NCBI GenBank assembly: GCA_023052935.1
Contig: CM041294.1
Span: 43,310,736-43,374,735 of the forward strand
Reading direction: 5' to 3'
DNA: 64,000 bases
From: Piezodorus guildinii
Lineage: Eukaryota; Arthropoda; Insecta; Hemiptera; Pentatomidae
Each line of letters begins with the position of its first letter. Within the stretch, counting starts at the first letter, position 1. The notes below the pieces were generated by a model. That model was not told the DNA's origin. It searched no databases and was given only the letters and a program-made list of their open reading frames with translations. A program made the translations under genes and the position numbers. Below, piece by piece: positions 11,698 through 22,480 of the stretch.

Positions 11698-12574
11698 ACT
11701 TTCACTTACTATATATAGTAAGGGGAAGTATTGCGATCGTGATAATTTTCGAATTCCAGTTTTCAACGGAAATACACGTTTTAGGGTCCCCTGAGTCCAA
11801 ATAACCAAGTCCCGCAAAAATGTCTGTGTGTGTGTGGTAACTCCCGGCGGAAACGGTAAGTCCTATGAAACTGAAATTTCATATTTAAGACAACTATACG
11901 CCCGAGACGTGACAAAACTTTTTTCATCAAAATGAGCTTACTAGAAGAGGCACTTTATACCATGCATTTTGCACCTTTTTCGATTTCTCGAAAACGGTTA
12001 CGACGATTTTGATTAAACTCGCTATATCGATGTAAAATTTAATAGACTTTAATATCATGTAGGTTTCATTCTGATTAAGATGTTCTGACAAGGCTTAAAT
12101 GCCGATATTTAAATGTTCTTCCCCTAAAGTACCTTTAATCTTGTAGATTCAATAAAAATAACTATTATCTTGTTAACGCCGATGAAAAACAGGTAAATAT
12201 ATAAAGTGAATAAATTCGATACACAACTACAGGAGAAAACAGAAAACATATTTTTTTAATGCAATTTTTCTTTTTTGAACATGCAGTAATATGCATGTAT
12301 GATATACCGTTGGAAAGCTAAAGATTTTAGAAAAAAAAAAATCTCATACACAAGCTTTTAAAAGTTAATAGAGAGTGATGAAATGAGCATAAAACTAACT
12401 GATTATTTTAGATAATAATATAATAGATTTTTTAATGAAGCACATGTTTCTATAGAAATTCAATTTAATTAATTCCTTAATAGGTTCACGTATTTTTATC
12501 TCTGACTTTTTTGAAAATTCTTTCATAGATTTTTAAAATGGAGGTAAGTGAAAGTCGTGTGTTGCCCGCACCAA
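11698..12574 (-). repeat. Family A repeat, full-length copy
   Basis: Reverse-oriented copy of 877 bp. Its outer end carries the perfect 18 bp palindrome CTTACTATATATAGTAAG at 11705-11722. The other end is GGTAAGTGAAAGTCGTGTG followed by TTGCCCGCACCAAA. It also contains a short (TG)n run near 11823. It aligns along its whole length with 521-1396. Confidence 0.75.
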
Positions 12575-13164
12575 ATTTTTGAATTTAAAATATATGTTTC
12601 CAACGAATTATAATAATTATTTTATCTTTTTTCAACTTTAGCTTTATGTATTAGTTCTTAAATTGATTTTAACAGCCTGAATAATGTTTAAAAGGGAATC
12701 GGTTTATGTGTGATATTTGCCAGAAATAATTTAAATATATTAATTCTTGGAAACACAAAACAATTTATGGCTTTGACATTTTGCAACTTTCCAGAGGAGC
12801 CCTTGACCTATAGACCGGGTACACTCCCTACAGCTGACATAGACCTACCTTAATCAAATCAGCCCCGTCATCCCTAACCGAGTTAAAATTCAACCCGCCA
12901 GTTGTTTGTTCCTCAGGGGTAGGGTAAAGTTGGTCTAGAGTCAGGTCAGTTTTAAACCAGGTCATTGAATGTGTTCGTTAACGTTAATCGCGTTGTCAAC
13001 GTTTGAAGGATTGATTGCAATTACTTGGCCACGCGAAATATCATTGATCAATTTTATTCTCTTATAGAACAATAATTATCTTCTTGCGATAATGAGCTCA
13101 ATGGAAAAACTAGTCCTTGTACATTAGACCATTGGTCCCCAGCAAAACTTACTCCCAGGCCCCT
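12575..13164. other. Unassigned stretch
   Basis: No gene recognised. The GC content rises slightly around 12780-12960, but no frame stays open. Confidence 0.4.
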
Positions 13165-13590
13165 TCCTCCAAACATTTCAATTGCAAGAATCTCCAAAAT
13201 ACTCTACTATATTCATAAATATCATCAGATTATGGAAATTGAAAATTAATCCCACCAGATCTGAAGCAATTCTTTCCACTAAACGTCCTCCACAAATAAA
13301 CCATCAATTCAAGACAAATTCAGTTCTCATCCCTTGGTCAAAATCCGTACAGTACCTAGGCATAACATTAGACAAATCTAAATCTCTTACTTTCACAGAT
13401 CATATCAATAGAAAAATCGATAAAGCCAAAAAATTAATATTTAAAATGTTCCCATACTTCAACAAAAAATCCCATTTGAGCTCTCATAACAAATTTATAA
13501 TATGCAGATCAGTAATCCGCCCGTTAATTACATACGCCTCGCCAGTCTGGAGCTCAACCTGCTTGACTAACTACCAAAAACTAAAGACAG
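13165..13590 (+). mobile_element. Jockey-type LINE, reverse-transcriptase C-terminal fragment
   Basis: The translation gives LWKLKINPTRSEAILSTKR, SVQYLGITLDKSKSL, MFPYFNKKSHLSSHNKFII and VIRPLITYASPVWSS. This is the ordered thumb and connection region of Jockey-clade reverse transcriptases. It is truncated at both ends and joined at about 13590, still in an open frame, to an unrelated RTE fragment. The related fragment at 34985-35340 shares LTFTEHINRKF. Confidence 0.75.
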
Positions 13591-14520
13591 GAAGACCCGC
13601 TATAGCCATCCTTGTTTATCGCACTTCTAGAGAAAGTGTTCAGAGAAATGGATTGGAGCGAAAAAGGTTGCAACATTAATGGGAGGAAGCTGAATCATCT
13701 GAAATTTGTAGATGATATAGTACTGATTTCGGAAAATGTTGAAGAGATGAAAACTATGTTAGAAAGTCTCCTAATCCACAGCGCAGAAGCAGGTCTGGTC
13801 CCAAACTATTCTAAAACGGTACTAATGACAAATAGTACAAAGAAGGAAATAAAAATTAATAATGTAGCGTTAGGGTATGTGGACAAATTCGTCTACCTCG
13901 GACAGCTCGTATCTTTTCATAACCGGATGGCAAAAGAAGTGCAAAGAAGAATAACGATGGGATGGAAAAAATACTGGCTCCTAAAAGAAGTAATGAAGGG
14001 AAATTTTAGTTTAGAAGCTAAGAAAGTAATGTTTGAAAGCTGCGTTCTCCCTTCAATTACATATGGATGTCAAACATGGGAATTGACAAAGAAGGAGGAA
14101 TCCAGGTTAAGCGTATGGCAAAACTCTATCCTAAGAAGCATTATGCACTACAGAAAGAGAGATAAAATCAAAAGCCTTACTATGCGTAAGGAATCTGGAA
14201 TAGGGGACATCAAAGAAATAATAAGGAAAATTAAATGGAAATGGCCAGGATTCAAGATGGAAGATGGTCGCTGAGTGTCACAGAATGGATTCCTTACAAC
14301 CTGAAGAGAAGAAGGGGTAGACAATGTAGAGGATGGAGAGATATCCTGAAGCTAGTTGTCGGAACTAATTGGATGCGAGCAGCTAGAGATAAGGATACAT
14401 GGAAGAAACTTTGGAAAGAATGGCCAACTCCACTTCCCAATAGGTTTGGTCAACGGGGAAGTTAGACCATCACCTCCGTAGGGAGAGACCTGTAGGGATA
14501 ACATATTGTAAATATCTTAA
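13591..14520 (+). mobile_element. RTE/BovB-like LINE, 3' half
   Basis: Two overlapping frames (13612-14274 and 14235-14465) give the reverse-transcriptase catalytic block LNHLKFVDDIVLISENVEEM, then FVYLGQLVSFHN, VLPSITYGCQTWELTKKEE and, after a frameshift near 14240, RRRGRQCRGWRDILKLV ending in KLWKEW. FVDD replaces the usual FADD. The order is that of RTE-clade elements downstream of the polymerase active site. The 5' part, including the endonuclease, is absent. Confidence 0.8.
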
Positions 14521-14921
14521 GCAACTAAGGAACATTAATTATATAGTTGTTGTTTTGTTTTTTTCATTTATCAAGTATACACATTATTATTATTTTTCAC
14601 TTAGCACTATATTTTTTTTTTCAATTATATGAGAACTTTTTATTAAATTATATTAGAAATTATATTAGAACTAAAAAGTAAATATTATAACTGCTTTTAA
14701 CTGGAAAGGTTTCGTGAATCTGTGAGACTTTTGTTCAAGGTCGAAGTATCTATGATATGAGTACTTTCTGGGCTAAAATAATAATATTTTTGACTCCTGA
14801 AAAAAGCTCTCTAAATATAAGCTATTGCTAAAGAAAATTATGGGTTCATTTTTAATTGTTACTATATTTACTGCTTATCTTAAGCACAGATAGAAGGCTG
14901 ACCAGGTTCTCTTTATATTCG
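14521..14921. other. AT-rich, nothing recognised
   Basis: No ORF or repeat assigned. Confidence 0.5.
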
Positions 14922-15231
14922 GTTGGTTGGTTGGTTGGTTGTTGTATTTTATTGGCACAAAACATCTCGGTCATCAGTGCCAGACACTCATTTTTAGAAA
15001 CTAATTTAAGGTTAAATGATGAACAATTGTTTTACTAAAAAAACAATTACAACAAATAGTTGAAAACAATTAACTAATAAGAACAATCAAATAAGAATAA
15101 TCACTAGTAAGAAAAAATTTAACAGCATTAGAAAAGATAAACATATATCAGGTTAAATTACAAAAAATAAAAAAAAATAAAAAAAAAATAAATAAAAAAA
15201 AATAAATAAAAAAAAAAATAAATAAATAAAA

Positions 15232-15289
<58 letters not shown>

Positions 15290-15803
15290 GTATGTAGATA
15301 AATAAAGTTAAAAATTAATTAATTAATTTAGAAAATAAAATAATAATAATTTTAAAAATAATAATAATAGTAAAATACAATTTTCAAATCTGCTTGTAAA
15401 AGTCCATTTTCGTAAGAAAGCACATCAATTCGTCAATTCTACTTATATCGTTCCCCAAAGCAACCGCGGCATTGAGTGGTATTCCCCTTTGGTTCAATTT
15501 CCCTGTGTAGAAGGGACATTCCTCGAAAATATGAGTAACTGTCAGGGCTCCCCCACAATGCTGACATCTTGGGGGCAAATCCTTAGATATTAAGTGCCCA
15601 TGGGTTAACCTTGTATGTCCGATTCTCAGGCGGGCCAGGACCACCTCCTCTCTGCGGTTGATGCGATTTGAGGTTTTCCAAGACTTTGGCTCACTCTTAA
15701 TCGCTTTCAGCTTGCTTGGATAGCTGTTTTTCCATGTTTCATCCCATTTTTTAAATCCCATCTTTATATTCGGTTCAAAAGTCGTAATAAACATTTTTCT
15801 CAA
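14922..15803 (-). mobile_element. I-clade-like LINE, 3' end
   Basis: On the minus strand, a 139-codon frame (15384-15803) gives SNRINRREEVVLARLRIGHT, then RLTHGHLISKDLPPRCQHCG and LTVTHIFEECPFY. This is the zinc-knuckle tail found after RNase H in I- and R1-type LINEs. The 3' untranslated part runs on to ATGTTTTGTGCCAATAAAA and ends in a short (AACC)n tail near 14925. It is interrupted by A-rich and (AT)n expansions at 15165-15285. Related pieces lie at 17660-18795 and 25540-25800. Confidence 0.75.
15240..15284. repeat. (AT)n microsatellite with A-rich flank
   Basis: A TA run preceded by A-rich AAATAAATAAA repeats from about 15165. Confidence 0.9.
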
Positions 15804-16149
15804 TACAAAAAATGTTATGATGTTCCGATTCTTTCAAGTCGACGCATGTACACCGCCATACACAAGCCTCAAACATTGCTTAAACATATTCTTTTAACGT
15901 GCTAAAGTCAGTCAGTGGTTTTACCTTGGATTACATTCATCCATCGGACGTAGTTCGTCATGCCAATATCCTTACAATCCAACTTTGTATTTATAACCAA
16001 AGTAGACTTTTACATTCCCTAAAAGTTGGCTCTAAAATATCTTGAAAAACATATTTTTTTTTATTTCTGCTTCTAACCCGCCTTCCTAAATCATTTTTTC
16101 TTTATTCAGGTACTCTTATGACCACATTTGAATATTACATTTTTAAATT

Positions 16150-16315
16150 TGAAAAAGAAGATGGCCTCGAGACCTTCAAGTTTAGTTACTTAGTGGAGTA
16201 ATGCCAATGGGCATTTTCTCTTCATGTTTTTTTTATGTATTTTATCATTACCAACATATTTACTTGTTGTATTACAAAATACAGTTGTAAATTTAAATAA
16301 AAATATTAAAAAAAA
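16150..16315 (+). mobile_element. Jockey-type LINE 3' tail
   Basis: Shares GAAGATGGCCTCGAGACCTT and ACATATTTACTTGTTGTATT with the minus-strand Jockey tail at 53341-53480. It ends in a poly(A) run of 13 at about 16307-16320. There is no coding part left. Confidence 0.7.
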
Positions 16316-16320
16316 AAAAA

Positions 16321-17166
16321 GTTTGAAAAAATAATTAAGGGTGAAAAATTAATCATAAGATATCCCACTACTATACTGCTTAGCAACCTTTTTATTCCTT
16401 TCTCCTTCATTGAAATACGCAATGAATGGATTCCGATAATCCTTGTTCGGAAACTGGTTGTGAGAGAAGATATAATTAGTTATACGAGTGCTTTACCTTG
16501 CTTATATAACACGCTCACTTATATTCGATGCAGTTATCAGGATATCGTCTGCTTGTTATTTAACATGTTATTATTTATACACAGCTGTTTATAATAAGAG
16601 TTGGTGAAAGTTTACTCCTTTCGTGAAGTTGGGATTACAGACACCTGTTGTTGCTCGACAACTCCTCTAAAACATATATTACCTCTCAAGTCAGGATCTT
16701 CATCCCTGTACTTATATTAATTCTAGGAAGATAATGTAAAAGTAAGATAGTTTGCGAGAGCGTTAGAGAAATTAAAAGGTTACATTTGATACGTAGAATT
16801 TTTAAATTTAATTGTTATAAGGAAAATATTTTATATTCCGATTTTCTTTGAAGATCTTGTTACAGTTTACTAATCATATAAATCCTTGTCATACTTTTTT
16901 AAGGCAACGACTCTACTCTTATTGTATTTTATAATAATATAAAATAACAAGTTAATAGCTCAAGATCAATATAAGTCTTAATTCCTTAAACCATTTTATT
17001 GTATTTTTAATGTTATTTTTTAGTTATTTTTCCTATTCCTATAATCTGTAGGGTACGTTGTATCAACCATAATTTTCTTTTATTGTTTATTCATTCTATA
17101 CTACTTCCTACTATACCTCCATCCCAATATAGGATATGAATGATAATGTTGTGGTTGTGGTTGCAG
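16321..17166. other. AT-rich DNA upstream of the first coding exon
   Basis: No repeat or ORF assigned. It probably belongs to the intron or 5' region of the PDZ gene, since the exon that follows begins at a TTGCAG acceptor. Confidence 0.4.
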
Positions 17167-17445
17167 GGGCCGGACGGGGCCATGAGGAGATGGGGAGCAA
17201 CCTGAGCAAGCGGCGGTCGCAGAGCTCCGGTAACCTGAGCAGCGGTAGCAAGCTGCAGGACAAGTACAAGCTGTGCGGGTCCCTCCCGAACCACCTCGAC
17301 CTCCCGAACGACAACAACAACGAGCCCAAGGACCTCGGCTATGGGAGCGAGAAGAGCCCCGAGGACGAGGAGAAGACCCCTCCCTTCCCGGCCTGCCCCG
17401 TCCACCACGCCCACTTCATCAAGAAGTACCCATTCATCAACTCCA
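17167..17445 (+). CDS. PDZ scaffold gene, first recognisable coding exon
   Basis: A GC-rich island in AT-rich DNA bordered by TTGCAG at 17161-17166 and a CCA|GTAAGT donor at 17446. I favour the ATG at 17190 as the start. It gives MGSNLSKRRS, which fits the N-myristoylation pattern MGxxxS with Lys at position 7, and it is followed by a Ser- and charge-rich linker with no domain I recognise. Before 17190 the frame stays open to the acceptor, so an upstream start is possible. Counted from 17190 the exon encodes 85 residues plus one base (phase 1). The next phase-compatible PDZ exon is at 57235, almost 40 kb away. I do not recognise the orthologue; big bang or PTPN13/FRMPD-type multi-PDZ proteins are candidates by style only. 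Confidence 0.7.
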
Positions 17446-17659
17446 GTAAGTGCACCACTCTTCTTATTAATATATCTATATTTATAAAACAAAGTCCTCT
17501 TTTACTGAAGTCTCTATTTTTACTGATCATTGCAGTATCTCTAATGGAGCGGTTCCCAACAAATATTTCTCGTGGACCCACTTGTCCAATCATTTCAATG
17601 GCAAGGACTCCAAAAATTCTAAAAATCGAAATCATAAATATCTAATTATAAAATCTAAA

Positions 17660-18795
17660 TATCTAAAGAATCATCCCCAAGAGGGTCAGCACTGTAGGGT
17701 AACCCTTACAATTACTCGTATATTCGAGGAATGTCACTTCTACATCTGAACCAAAAGGGAATACTGTACAACGTCGCGCGGTTGCATTAGGAAACAATGG
17801 AAATTAATCACATAACACGTTCACGCGGCGGCGAATATCTACGTTTTTTCGCGTGGACGGGACTGTGTTAGCTACTTTCGCTTCGTGCGGCGGGACGACA
17901 CTATTGCAAGTTCCAACGTGTTTAATGCCAGATCACAACAGTTTGAGGCTTCCAAGGCGTTAAATGCGAGATCGTATGTAACAGCTGTGACATATAAATA
18001 TGACTTGAAGGAGTAATCATGCAAATAATTTAAAAAAAATTCTTATATTATTATTAAAAATGATTCTTATATTATTATTATTATATTATATTATTATTTA
18101 ATATAATGAAGAAAAAATATGAAAAGAAATGACGCACAGCTGATTAAAATTCTTAAAGAAGTGTAATCAAGTGAAGTTAACCGAGAAGAGTCCTTTGATG
18201 GGGAGGGAGGAGCGTTAAAAGTTGTAAAATATTTAATAAATATACCCTTATGCTTGTTAATTGCTACAACATATAATGATGAGAAAAATAAAATTAACTT
18301 ATTTTCTAAAATCAAGTGACTCACCTGTGATGCACGTCGTCCCACGGGATAGTTGAGCGTGACCCACCGGTGGGAACAGACAAGTGTGACCCACCGGTGG
18401 GTCATCCCGCCCCACGGAACAGACAAGTGGGACCCATCGGTGAGTCACCCCGTCGTAAACGTGTTAATGTTCTTCCTTTCTAAAATGGACTAGTACACAA
18501 GAGGATTTGGCACTTTATTTTTTTTTTTCTTCTTCCTTGAATATTGTCTACTAATCATTTATTTCAAATTAACTTAATATGGTATATATTTCTTTTTTAT
18601 TAGTGCTGTCATATTTATTTTCTAACTGATTATTCTTTGTTTTAATTAAGATTTTTATTTAATATTTTAACGAAAACCATAATTGATTGTTTCAAAAAAT
18701 AATATTTAATTTGAATTGATTTTCGAAAATGAGTATCACACTGACGACCAAGATGTTTTGTGCCAATAAAAAAAATAAAAACCAAACCAAACCGT
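17660..18795 (+). mobile_element. I-clade-like LINE tail, split by a TTAA-type MITE
   Basis: 17670-17800 aligns with the zinc-knuckle coding part of the LINE at 15384-15803 (CAGCACTGTAGGG, ATTCGAGGAATGTCACTTCT, AACCAAAAGGGAAT), but with frameshifts. After the MITE at 17812-18467 the homology resumes at TTTCTAAAATGGACT and ends with ATGTTTTGTGCCAATAAAA at 18752-18770. The MITE therefore landed inside an already inserted LINE. Confidence 0.65.
17812..18467. mobile_element. TTAA-type (piggyBac-like) MITE
   Basis: The ends are TAACACGTTCACGCGGCGG on the left and CCCCGTCGTAAACGTGTTAA on the right, imperfect inverted repeats starting at TTAA-like targets (left target ATAA, right TTAA). Inside the right end, three spaced copies of a GACCCACCGGTGGG palindrome (18361-18446) alternate with AACAGACAAGTG. 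No transposase is present. Assignment to the piggyBac superfamily is inferred from the TTAA site. Confidence 0.65.
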
Positions 18796-18998
18796 ATCAA
18801 GTAAATTATATGCGAGATTTCACTGCTACCGAAACTTACAAGGAGAGGTTTCCAAGTGTGTCTCACCGATTTCGATGAAATTTCATTAAAGTAAAAGTGG
18901 ACATTAATATATATATTATATTGGGTTGTGTCACATGAAATTTCCGTTTTCAAGGTAAAGGATTTATATTAAAAATACGATATGAAAACAGGATAATT

Positions 18999-19250
18999 TT
19001 ATTCGAAGTATTTACCTTCTTTTTCTACACAGTTTTCCCAACGTGACACCAACTTTTTTATCCCCGAACTGAAAAACTCTGAGCTTTGAAGTGAAACAAA
19101 ATCTGAAAACGCACTTTTCACTTGATCATCATTTTCAAAAAATTTTCCTTTGGCGAAGTTGTCTAAATTCCTGAACAGGTGGTAATCTGTTGGAGACAAG
19201 TCGAAGGAATATGGTGGGTGCGGAAGAACTTCGTAGCCCAGTTCTTTCAA
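18999..19250 (-). pseudogene. mariner transposase, C-terminal part
   Basis: Gives KELGYEVLPHPPYSFDLSPT followed by DYHLFRNLDNF, the region around the third catalytic Asp of mariner D,D34D transposases, and ends with LVSRWENCVEKEGKYFE, the usual mariner C-terminus. It is out of frame with the N-terminal half because of the deletion after LTERQ. The first two catalytic Asp motifs are absent. Confidence 0.85.
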
Positions 19251-19653
19251 TTTTTGCGCGGTATGTTTTGAAAAATGGGGTCTTCCTGTCGCTCAGTGAG
19301 ATCATGAGGTACCCATGTATCGAGCTTTTTTACTTTCCTAATACACTTTAAATGTCTGGAAACGGTAGATGCACTTGCATTTAGTTGTGCTGGGAGTCCT
19401 TTAACTGTTTGGTAGGGGTTTCCTTCTACTGTATGTTTGTGGAGATCGTTGTCTATTACGGACGGAGGTCTTCCTCGGGACAAGTTTTCCAAGTCGGTAT
19501 CCCCAGCTGAAAACTTAGCAAACCAACGGCGAATGGTCCGTTCATGAACACTCCCTTCCCTAAACGACTTGCAAATATTTCTAGCGGCCTCAGCTGCTGA
19601 AGGCCGAGTTTAAACTCGTACAAAAATATTACTCGAAAATCGCGTGTTTCCAT
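19247..19653 (-). pseudogene. mariner transposase, N-terminal part
   Basis: Two overlapping frames (19247-19492 and 19456-19653) encode a frame-shifted version of the same DNA-binding half as at 9081-9458: YEFKLG near the start, then SRGRPPSVIDND, ASASTVSRHLKCIRKVKK and WVPHDLTERQ. A frameshift near 19480 and missing bases around LGLQQLRPLE separate it from a working frame. Confidence 0.8.
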
Positions 19654-19841
19654 GTTTATATTTGGAGGTATACTTAAAGTGAGTAATTGATTGGGAAGCT
19701 AATGTTTACAATACGAAGGTAGAGAATTAGTAACTGTATACATTAAATATGTAAACATTCGGAAGAAAACAACAGAGACCTGCAAAATCCTTTATGTATT
19801 TCAGAAACTATAAGAACGGACATTTCATGTGAAACAACCAT

Positions 19842-20224
19842 TATATATATATATATATTATAGTTACTCTAACCATAGGCGTATATAAATTCCCACAAAA
19901 TAAAATAAGCATTAAACGAGCAAAGCCTTAGGTTCATGCTGGTATAAATGTTTCACTCCCTTAGATGACCCCACAGGTACGGTTGCAACTAGTAATCAAA
20001 GCAACATCGAGTGGATTAGTACTTAAGTGGATGAGCGCCACTATTGAACTACAAACCATCGGAGTAAACTGGGATGCTCTTCATTCTCTATGCTCATAGA
20101 TAGTGAATCTAGTTATCTTTATTCAAAATGTCTTATAGTCATCCGAAAGTTTGCTCAGTGAACGATTATTTAGGAAATGAAAACTAATAAATACATGCTA
20201 AAAGATGATTGTTCTCTACTAAAT
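19842..20224. other. Unassigned stretch
   Basis: A short (AT)n run, then sequence without ORF or assigned repeat. Confidence 0.4.
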
Positions 20225-20350
20225 GCAGTTTTCTAGAGTGCATATGCATTTTTTCTCCATGTTTTTTCATGTATTTTATCATCTACCATATTTACTTATG
20301 TCATAATATCAAATAATGTTGTAAATTTCAATAAAGAAATAAATGAAATT
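20225..20350 (+). mobile_element. Jockey-type LINE 3' tail scrap
   Basis: Shares CATGTATTTTATCAT and TGTAAATTTCAATAAA with the tails at 16150-16315 and 53341-53480. Only the last hundred or so bases are present. Confidence 0.55.
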
Positions 20351-21597
20351 TTTGTAAGATTACTTTGATACTTTTTTCCCGGAAGTATATCAACTAAAAC
20401 TAAAATATACAATTTTGCAGCTATGTCGAACACTATTGCAAATGATGTGTGGTGGCAACACATGCAATAGCCTAAGCTGATATTACCTCCATGTTTTTGA
20501 CACTGGTACAAGTATATTTCTGTGGTGTTCAAACAATTTTTTATTTTTCTCTTGTATTAAATTAAAGAATAACCCTCAATAGTGTTGCTGAGATGGTGAT
20601 ACCTTAAGGTATTAGGGATATCGAAAAGTAATTTCATTCAAAATAGGAAATTCAAATGTTTTTGAGACTTATTACATAGACATATAACCATGCAAGTCAA
20701 AAATATTTTTTTTAGTATTTTTGTTTTGGGATGTCGTTGTTCTATTATATTAATTAACAAATAACCCATATTTGAGTTGTTAATATGAGTTGTTGAGCTG
20801 TTGAGTTCAAGGCATCCTATGTTTTAATTAGGCATCAGGAGACCCTTTTAAAAAAAAACATTGAATTTGACGATAAATAACAGTTCTTAAGGACAAATAT
20901 ATAACTAAATTATATAAATTATCTTCCCCAGTATTTAATTAGATGAAACGCAAACTTTGTATTCATTATAGTATTAATATTTATAAATAAAGTGTTACAA
21001 TCTTATCTACCTATAGTTAGTCATCCTGATACATTTAGCAACGAACGTGCTATGAGTCAGTGTTGAATAAATGCTAAATTCGAAGAGATATGATCCCCTT
21101 CAACCAGTTGGCATTTGGTTACACCCGTTTGCCCGCGAATATATTTGAATTTTAAATTTACTAAAAGATCTTTATTAATATTCATAGATACTCGGCAATT
21201 TTTCTCCTATGCATATTAAAATAGCTTCCCACTTTGGGTTTCCATTACGTAGGGACGGTAATTGCTTAGCTTCATAACCCCGTCCCAGCCTAAACCTGTT
21301 TTAGTTTGCCTCTTCTATCTGCCAACACATGATATCACTCTAGTATATAAGCATCGCTACACTTTAATCAAGATTAAAATAGATATTTTCTGAGTAAATA
21401 AACCCTTTTTCTTTTGTAAACCAGAATTAGTCTAGAATAAATATATTCGAAGTATAAATTAATGGAAAAATATATATATTTTTTATTTTCATTTTCAACT
21501 TTTTTAGATAAAACAACAAGTAAATTAGCTTTTAGATAAAATACATGAAAAAACATGTAAAGCTACTGTCATTTGGCAGCAATTTATCCGACCTAAT
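20351..21597. other. AT-rich DNA, nothing recognised
   Basis: Only short chance ORFs in low-complexity sequence. Confidence 0.5.
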
Positions 21598-21599
21598 CT

Positions 21600-21735
21600 A
21601 AAAGATCGCAAGGCATCTTCTTTTCAGATGCCTCAGAGGATTATTAGGTGAGGAAGATCAAGAACAATTGGTTAGAGTGGGAATGGCGTTTGTCATGGTA
21701 TTCGTGATATCTGGTTCGAGGCAGGACTCTCCAAT
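21600..21735 (-). mobile_element. Jockey-type LINE 3' scrap
   Basis: Resembles 53460-53585: both contain CATCTTCTTTTCAGA, a GGAAATGG/GGGAATGG-type block followed by TTTGTCAT, and GATATCTG. Confidence 0.5.
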
Positions 21736-21742
21736 CTTCCAA

Positions 21743-21866
<124 letters not shown>

Positions 21867-21989
21867 GTAAAAAAATTATTCCTGAAATACAAGTAGTAAC
21901 ATAGGCATAATATACCATTGGAATGCGCAAGAATTTATAAAAGTTAATATGCAATAAAGGAATTTGAGGTCAAGAATCAGAAACCTCTG

Positions 21990-22480
21990 TACATATGTTG
22001 GGAAAATGTCCACATAACTTGCATCTCGTTACCCGCCGGCCCAGCCGCATAAAGAAGAAAGTATCAGAACTTTTGGAAATGAAAAAATACAAATGTTTTC
22101 CAAAAGTTTTTTCCTTGATACCGATGGGTCAATAAGATTTGTAGACATCTTGGCATTTAGTGCCACAGAAAATGAAGCACTGATAGTAGATCCCACTATC
22201 AGATGTGAAACAAACGACCGGGAACAAGGCAACAGGATTCAAGACGAGAAAGAAAACATTTATACACAATTTATTCCATACCTGAAAAAAAAAAAAATTT
22301 CTTGAAGAGTTCGGTGAAAGAGAATTACAGTCACGGGACTTTGGTTCGGAAGTAGGGGGACCATCCCAGTAGATCATTTTTTTGGAGAATTATAGACTCG
22401 AAAGAAATCAGTTGCAAAACATAGCGGATACCATAATTCTGGACTCATTGGGAATCCTGCATCACCACATATATTGAGGC
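21990..22480 (+). mobile_element. R2-like LINE C-terminal fragment, copy 1
   Basis: The frame at 22093-22305 gives SIRFVDILAFSATENEA, IVDPTIRCETND and EKENIYTQFIPYL. This fits the restriction-like endonuclease region at the C-terminus of R2/NeSL-type LINEs (an acidic pair in VDILAF/VDPTIRxE followed by an EKxxIY segment). Broken frames further on still end in DSLGILHHHIY-like text, shared with the copies at 26110 and 26725. Confidence 0.6.

Larger units (their letters stand above)
18921..19841 (-). mobile_element. mariner element, internally deleted copy 2
   Basis: A minus-strand mariner with ends TTGGGTTGTGTCACATG (18921) and ATTTCATGTGAAACAACC (about 19837), with a TA at 18919-18920. Its frames cover both the DNA-binding half and the C-terminal DYHLF region, but with the same internal gap after LTERQ as copy 1. 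The shared gap suggests that a deleted form was itself mobilised. Confidence 0.85.

Noticed and set aside
17091..17635. Minus-strand ORFs over the first PDZ exon
   Set aside because: Antisense shadows of a GC-rich exon. The + strand frame has matching splice borders.
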